From Betaproteobacteria bacterium (GTDB lineage: Bacteria > Pseudomonadota > Gammaproteobacteria > Burkholderiales > SG8-39): a DNA stretch of 61,098 nt. Positions 57,701 to 61,098 of the stretch are shown here, piece after piece. Location of the stretch: positions 1-61,098 of the forward strand of contig JAJDOG010000008.1 of NCBI GenBank assembly GCA_022340285.1, written 5' to 3'. The notes under the pieces are model-generated. The model was given only the letters and a program-made list of their open reading frames with translations. It made no database searches and was not told where the DNA came from. Made by a program: the position numbers and the translations under genes. The stretch's first letter is position 1. Each line of letters opens with the position of its first letter.

Positions 57701-60293
57701 CCTCGTATCGGGCGAGACACGCGCCGTGCTGCTTGCGATGGCCCGGGCGGTGCTCGTCGGACGACGCGGAACGCTGTCGGAGCAGCTCTTCAGTCGCCTC
57801 CAGGACGCGGAGTTTGCCTTGCCACCGCCACGGCGCGTCCCGGTCGAAGACGTGCCGCCCACCGAACCGGTGCTGCCCGATCTCGAGTTCTTCAACGGGC
57901 ACGGCGGATTCGCCGCGGACGGTCGGGAGTACGTGACGATTCTCGGCCCCGGACGTTCGATCCCCGCCCCGTGGATCAATGTCGTCGCCAATCCCGCTTT
58001 TGGCTTTCAGGTCGCGGTCGAGGGCAGCGGCTACACCTGGTCGGGTAACAGCCGCGAGAACCAGCTCACGCCGTGGTCGAACGATCCGGTCACCGACCGG
58101 CCGGGCGAAGCTTTCTTCCTGCGCGACGCGGATACGGGCGAGCTGTGGGGACCGACGGCGCAGCCGATCCGTCGCGAGGAATCGACCTATGTCGCACGGC
58201 ACGGCCAGGGATACACCCGGTTCGAGCACGCCGCACGGGGCATTGCGCTCGATCTTCTGCAGTACGTGCCGCTCGACGATCCCATCAAGATTTCGCGGCT
58301 GACGATTCGCAACATGTCGAATCGCGTGCGACGGCTTTCGCTCACGGCGTATGTGGAGTGGGTGCTCGGTCCGTCCCGCGGCGCATCGGCGCTCTCGGTC
58401 GTGACGGAGATGGATCCCGAGACGGGCGCGATGTTCGCGCGCAACCCGTGGAACATCGCATACGGTTCGCACGTCGCATTCGCAGACTTGAGCGGACGAC
58501 AGACTTCCTGGACCGCCGATCGGCGGGAATTTCTGGGGCGTAACGGCACGCTCGACAACCCCGCGGCGCTAGCCGGAGACACGTTCCTCTCGCAGCGTGT
58601 GGGCGCCGGCCTCGACCCTTGCGGCGCCCTGCAGGCTCCGGTCCTACTCGAGCCCGGGGAAGAGGTGGAAGTGGTCTTCCTCCTCGGCGAGGCGGCGACG
58701 GTGGCTGCCGCGCAAACCCTGATCGCCCGCTACCGGGTTGCCGATCTCGATGCGGTCCTGCGTGCGGTCGTTGCATATTGGGACGATGTGCTCGGCACGG
58801 TACAGGTGAAAACGCCCGACCGGTCGATGGACATCATGCTGAATCGCTGGCTGCTCTACCAGACACTCGCCTGCCGCGTGTGGGCGCGCTCGGCGTTCTA
58901 CCAGGCGAGCGGTGCTTACGGCTTCCGCGACCAGCTCCAGGACGGAATGGCGCTCGCGTTCTCGCGACCGGCGCTGACGCGCGAGCATCTCCTGCGCGCC
59001 GCGGCCCGGCAGTTCGTCGAAGGCGATGTGCAGCACTGGTGGTTGCCGCCTTCCGGCCAGGGCGTACGGACACGCATATCGGACGATCGGATCTGGCTCG
59101 CCTACGCTGCTGCGCAATATATCGAGACGACCGGCGACGTCGCGGTGCTGGACGAGTCGGTCCCGTTCCTCGAAGGCCAACCGCTCGGTGCCGGCGAGCA
59201 CGACGCCTACTTCCAGCCCATGCTTGCCGAGGAGAGCGCGACACTGTTCGAGCACTGCGCGCGCGGGCTCGACCAGAGTCTCGCCGTCGGCGCGCACGGC
59301 CTGCCACTGATCGGCACCGGCGACTGGAACGACGGCATGAACCGGGTGGGCGAGCGGGGTTTGGGCGAGAGCGTCTGGCTCGGCTGGTTCCTGCACGCGA
59401 CGCTCGCGGCGTTCACGCCATTGGCGCAAGCGCGGGGCGACGCGACGCGCGCTGCGAAATGGCTGTCGCACGCCACGGGGCTCCGAACCTCACTCGAGCG
59501 TGACGGCTGGGATGGTGACTGGTACCGGCGCGGGTATTACGACGACGGAGCTCCGCTCGGCTCGTCCGCGAGCGAGGAGTGCCGGATCGACTCGATCGCG
59601 CAATCCTGGAGCGCGATCTCCGGGGCGGCGAAGCCGGCGCGTACCGCGCGCGCCATGGCCGCCGTGGACGAGCAGCTCATCCGTCGCGACGACGCGCTTG
59701 CCCTGCTGTTCACGCCGCCCTTCGATGCGACACCGCTCGATCCCGGATACATCAAAGGCTATCCGCCCGGCATCCGGGAGAACGGCGGCCAATACACTCA
59801 CGCCGCGGCCTGGTCGGTGATCGCCTTCGCGAAACTTGGCGATGGCGACAAGTCCGTCGAGTTGTTTTCGATCCTGAATCCGATCAATCGCTCGAGCTCG
59901 CGGGCGGACGTGCAGCGCTACAAGGTCGAGCCCTACGTCGTTGCCGCCGACGTCTATTCGGTCGTGCCACACGTCGGGCGCGGCGGATGGACCTGGTATA
60001 CCGGCTCGGCCGCATGGCTGTATCGGGCCGGGATCGAAGCGATTCTCGGTTTTCGGCTGCAAGGAGCGTTCGTCAGCCTCGCGCCATGCATTCCCAAGGC
60101 GTGGTCACGTTTCGAGATCGTCTTCAAGTACCGCTCTGCGCGCTACGAGATTGCGGTGGAAAACCCCAACCGAGTCTGCCGAGGCATTGCACAAGCGGCG
60201 CTGGACGGGAAGGCGTTGCCAGAAGGCCCGACGCGGGTTCCACTGGTAGATGATGGTCAGATCCACAAAGTGCGTGTGACGCTCGGGGAATAG
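51717..60293 (+). CDS. ndvB: Cyclic beta-1,2-glucan synthase
   Basis: A 2858-residue inner-membrane enzyme that polymerises, trims and closes beta-1,2-glucan rings for the periplasm. The N-terminal half is a GT84 transferase with membrane helices (about 415-460, 830-880 and 955-1000), metal-binding DADT near 633 and HRWARGDWQLLPW. A glycoamylase-like domain (about 1340-1540) follows, including NYGAAHDVPWGISESAYN. The C-terminal third is a GH94 phosphorylase domain with likely catalytic Asp2539 (GTGDWNDGMNRVG). The TTG start follows GGAAG; no ATG is in register nearby. The length matches Brucella and Rhizobium enzymes. Confidence 0.95.
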   Translation: MNSAILRAFGRASRAAPWDNEESIREELFSIERLEQHAESLAAAQQVVAGPRGGRSLAVRLKENESVLLGAYRTIAGAVGEGRAITPAAEWLLDNYHLVEEQIREIRDDLPPGYYRQLTKLGDGPLAGYPRVFGVAWAFVAHTDSRFDPEMLRRFVRAYQHVQPLTIGELWAVAITLRIVLVENLRRSAQRIVASRAARQEADALADRLLGVDAAPVVSIAPTLQQYEAAPLPAAFAVQLVQRLRDQDPKVTPALLWLEERLAAQGTTADAIVHDEHQRQGATNVTVRNVITSMRLISDVDWPELVESVSLIDETLQAGSGFADMDFPTRNLYRSAIEELARGSRLSEQEIARAALAAAMHPNLRKPEEGDDPDVAKRDPGYHLIAAGRRAFEATIGFRAPMGTWPGRSCARIGIRGFIGSVIIVAAVILALPLAAMAKAGIGGVWLAVLAALGMIPSIDAAMALVNRAVTRGFGATILPGLELRGGVPSPLRTVVAVPILLTTPVALEEQIERLEIHHLASPEGELHFALLSDWTDAATETVAGDSALLDMAAAGIDRLNRLYGPTDGGDRFLLFHRRRVWNEGQQRWIGWERKRGKLHELNRLLRDAAHTTFVDVGGRSPVSPAGVRYVITLDADTRMPRETVRRLIGKMAHPLNHPQFDDHSRRVVAGYGVLQPRVTPSLPIGREGSLFQRIFSSTSGIDPYAAAVSDVYQDLFGEGSYTGKGIYDVDAFEAALDGRVPESSLLSHDLFEGTFARAGLASDIEVVEEFPSRYDVAAARQHRWARGDWQLLPWILGRGDAAGPSASNASTLPLIGRWKMLDNLRRSLSAPASLVALVAGWTLPLQTALLWTGFVLSTITLSTLLPVLSEIVPRRARVTASSHLRALAADIRLALSLTALLVAFLAHQAWLMADAIGRTLFRLLFSHRHLLDWVTAAQATIGPRLDLAGFYRQMSAGVVIALVTAVIVWQSGSDAWPLAAAFVMVWIASPAIARWTSLSPRVAGRLAVSAADARALRRVARRTWRFFETFVTPAEHMLPPDNFQEDPNPIVAHRTSPTNLGVYLLSAVSARDFGWAGTTDTVDRLEATLATMQGLQRFRGHFYNWYDTRDLRPLDPQYVSSVDSGNLAGHLIALANACDEWVGNTVASPAQIGGIDDALDLTRESLQGLPDDRRTQTITPQQLGDALDALAAALRQAPMPPKDIGTRLEDVVAHATTMADIARTIASERGDAAGAEMLYWAEATLASIESHRRDVTPTADAARSLERRLATLAATARALADAMDFGFLLVPERKLLSIGYRVADGNLDPSCYDLLASEARLASFVAIAKGDVPARHWFRLGRAVTPVGRGAALISWSGSMFEYLMPSLVMRAPVGSLLEETSRLVVRRQVNYGAAHDVPWGISESAYNVRDLEFTYQYSNFGIPGLGLKRGLGENSVVAPYATALATMVDPGAAARNFARLAAVGALGRYGFYEALDYTRVRLPEGQDVAVVHAYMAHHQGMTVVAIANALLDGVVRARFHAEPSVQATELLLQERTPRDVAVAHPRAEEVKTAATVRDLELPVVRRLRSAHSATPQVQLLSNGRYAVMLTGAGSGYSRWGNIGITRWREDVTRDDWGAYVYLRDVQSGDVWSAGYQPSGVEPDGYDVTFTEDRAQFVRRDGSLTTTMEVVVSPEDNAEVRRIAVANAGSRDREIEITSYAELVLAPPAADTAHQVFAKLFVQTEHLVRNGAIVATRRRRSPDEAEIWAAHHSVVEGEAVGEPEIETDRARFLGRGRDARAPIAVLDGRPLSGTVGTVLDPIFALRRRVRVPPGRTARVAFWTDVAASRGELLDLIDKHQDATAFDRAATLAWTQAQVQLSHLGVDAEQASLFQRLVGHLLYVDPTLRASSDAIRRGDGGPAALWAQGISGDVPIVLVRIDAIDDIAIVRQLLGAHEYWRMKQLAVDLVILNERGSSYVQDLQIALETLVRTSQSRPQIGADLARGSVFVLRADLVSGETRAVLLAMARAVLVGRRGTLSEQLFSRLQDAEFALPPPRRVPVEDVPPTEPVLPDLEFFNGHGGFAADGREYVTILGPGRSIPAPWINVVANPAFGFQVAVEGSGYTWSGNSRENQLTPWSNDPVTDRPGEAFFLRDADTGELWGPTAQPIRREESTYVARHGQGYTRFEHAARGIALDLLQYVPLDDPIKISRLTIRNMSNRVRRLSLTAYVEWVLGPSRGASALSVVTEMDPETGAMFARNPWNIAYGSHVAFADLSGRQTSWTADRREFLGRNGTLDNPAALAGDTFLSQRVGAGLDPCGALQAPVLLEPGEEVEVVFLLGEAATVAAAQTLIARYRVADLDAVLRAVVAYWDDVLGTVQVKTPDRSMDIMLNRWLLYQTLACRVWARSAFYQASGAYGFRDQLQDGMALAFSRPALTREHLLRAAARQFVEGDVQHWWLPPSGQGVRTRISDDRIWLAYAAAQYIETTGDVAVLDESVPFLEGQPLGAGEHDAYFQPMLAEESATLFEHCARGLDQSLAVGAHGLPLIGTGDWNDGMNRVGERGLGESVWLGWFLHATLAAFTPLAQARGDATRAAKWLSHATGLRTSLERDGWDGDWYRRGYYDDGAPLGSSASEECRIDSIAQSWSAISGAAKPARTARAMAAVDEQLIRRDDALALLFTPPFDATPLDPGYIKGYPPGIRENGGQYTHAAAWSVIAFAKLGDGDKSVELFSILNPINRSSSRADVQRYKVEPYVVAADVYSVVPHVGRGGWTWYTGSAAWLYRAGIEAILGFRLQGAFVSLAPCIPKAWSRFEIVFKYRSARYEIAVENPNRVCRGIAQAALDGKALPEGPTRVPLVDDGQIHKVRVTLGE

Positions 60294-60735
60294 ACCTCCG
60301 GTGGAGAATCCCGACTGTGGCGATCCCCGAATCGGCCATTCTTCCATGACCTAGGTTCGGAAACCCGAATCCTCCGAACGTGCGAAGAACCTCCGCTATG
60401 CGCGCTCGCGCACAGAGCGAATCTGGCGCTCAGCGAAACTTGCCATATTGGCGCGCGCCGCGCACACACGAATCTGCTGCCAGGCAGATCTGCCGGCACG
60501 CAGTCCTCGTTACCGATGTCGGCCAAAGGATTCACATTGAAGCATCCGATGAAATTGCATTGCATGGTGAAACTCCTGCTGTTGCTTGCGGTCCTTGCGA
60601 CGTTCGCCGTCGCGGGGGATGGCGCTGCGCAAGCCATCGCCTAGGCGACGCCCAACAGGTCTGTCGTTTCTACAGGCGCTGCTGGTCCGCAAGGCCCGAC
60701 GGCCAGGATGATTAGCTGGACGCCGCAGAGTTCTC
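60294..60735. other. Stretch with no convincing gene
   Basis: Between the glucan synthase and the end of the window no recognised family is present. Contents are the 31-codon frame listed separately and short, lower-GC patches. No terminator with a T-run was found after ndvB. Confidence 0.5.
60549..60644 (+). CDS. Doubtful 31-residue signal-peptide-like ORF
   Basis: Reads MKLHCMVKLLLLLAVLATFA and ends AQAIA before a TAG. It looks like an export signal with almost no mature part. In another frame directly after it comes a Cys-rich stretch (QQVCRFYRRCWSARPDGQDD), so a frameshifted secreted peptide is possible. No ribosome site is obvious. Confidence 0.2.
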   Translation: MKLHCMVKLLLLLAVLATFAVAGDGAAQAIA

Positions 60736-61035
60736 ATGAGAATGCGAGTCAATAGAGTTCCATCCCTGCCGCTACTGATCGGGGGCGTCGCGGCGATACT
60801 GCTCGGTACCTCTGGCTTTGCGGCCCTGACGGCCTGGATGCCAGCCTCGACGAACGAAACAGGCATCGTCCTCAGCTCGGCGGGGAGCTATCGCGAGCAT
60901 CGATCATGGGAGTCGCTGGGTTCGTATTCATTCGGTGCGCCTTCAACCGGGCTGAGCATGGAATCCGGTGCGCGCCTCTGGCGGCAGCTCGCACTCAGCG
61001 GGGCCGCTGCGTGGCTGCCAGATAGAGCGGCATGA
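60736..61035 (+). CDS. Doubtful 99-residue ORF with one hydrophobic segment
   Basis: An ORF with a hydrophobic stretch near its start ([21 protein letters not shown]) and an unremarkable remainder. Its last 41 bases overlap the opposite-strand M48 peptidase end, which is far better supported. No family is recognised. Confidence 0.2.
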   Translation: MRMRVNRVPSLPLLIGGVAAILLGTSGFAALTAWMPASTNETGIVLSSAGSYREHRSWESLGSYSFGAPSTGLSMESGARLWRQLALSGAAAWLPDRAA

Positions 61036-61098
61036 CGGTCGGCAACAGCGCTTCGATCTCCTGGACACGCGTTGCGTCTGCCGGGTGGCTGCTCAGGA
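60995..61098 (-). CDS. M48-family metallopeptidase, C-terminal fragment
   Basis: Minus-strand coding sequence entering from the window end and stopping at 60995. The 33 visible residues include [18 protein letters not shown], then VMPLYLAA, closely matching the C-terminus of bacterial M48 (LoiP/BepA-like) proteases, where the HP-S/A-D-R-I/V motif follows the catalytic domain. The HExxH site would lie outside the window. Confidence 0.75.
   Translation of the reverse strand, partial: LSSHPADATRVQEIEALLPTVMPLYLAATQRPR

Overview
The window is a GC-rich, densely coded chromosomal segment. It is most consistent with a betaproteobacterium (Burkholderiales or Nitrosomonadales-like). The best evidence is the housekeeping block at 8.9-20.5 kb: uvrA diverging from an MFS gene and ssb, then fmdB, a DUF502 gene, aspS, a dATP-pyrophosphatase-type Nudix gene, an endonuclease/exonuclease/phosphatase gene and a cardiolipin synthase. 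From general knowledge, this order recurs in that class. No rRNA, tRNA, CRISPR array, insertion sequence or prophage was recognised.

Layout. 1-8.6 kb is metabolic: the cut end of a gamma-glutamyltransferase gene, a zinc alcohol dehydrogenase, an O-acetylhomoserine sulfhydrylase with a CoA-binding protein, a LysR regulator divergent from a ThDP enzyme, and an amino-acid ABC ATPase without partners. 8.6-20.5 kb is the housekeeping block; a secreted barnase-like RNase and its barstar are inserted in it. 20.6-29.5 kb holds a ComB-like phosphatase overlapping one of two MaoC-like genes, a secreted PHB-depolymerase-like esterase, a thioesterase, a carboxymuconolactone-decarboxylase-family protein, an EamA transporter, a MliC lipoprotein and a large acyl-CoA synthetase/GNAT fusion.

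29.5-36.3 kb is a catabolic island for 5-substituted hydantoins: racemase, hydantoinase and D-carbamoylase, facing a complete polar amino-acid ABC importer that may bring in the substrate or product. 36.4-41.4 kb carries a flavin reductase-like protein, a quinone oxidoreductase, two acyl-CoA dehydrogenases and a GST. 41.5-45.1 kb is a cytochrome b561 - SHP - diheme cytochrome c operon with its own two-component system; TAAG repeats at 11-bp spacing precede it. 45.1-51.6 kb has a thioesterase, a membrane class III nucleotidyl cyclase with a duplicated C-terminal domain, an SDR, an S9 peptidase, a DoxX protein, a 44-residue basic protein and a GlsB/YeaQ protein. 51.7-60.3 kb is one giant gene for cyclic beta-1,2-glucan synthase, followed by the 3' end of an M48 peptidase.

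The least explained material is non-coding. There are at least four families of short palindromic elements. One is a pair of 44-bp hairpins upstream of uvrA whose eight differences include three compensated base pairs. A 77-bp tandem repeat has copied the 3' end of the ThDP enzyme gene together with its hairpin. No wholly new system is proven; the covarying hairpins, the TAAG array and the unusual enzyme residues are the best leads.
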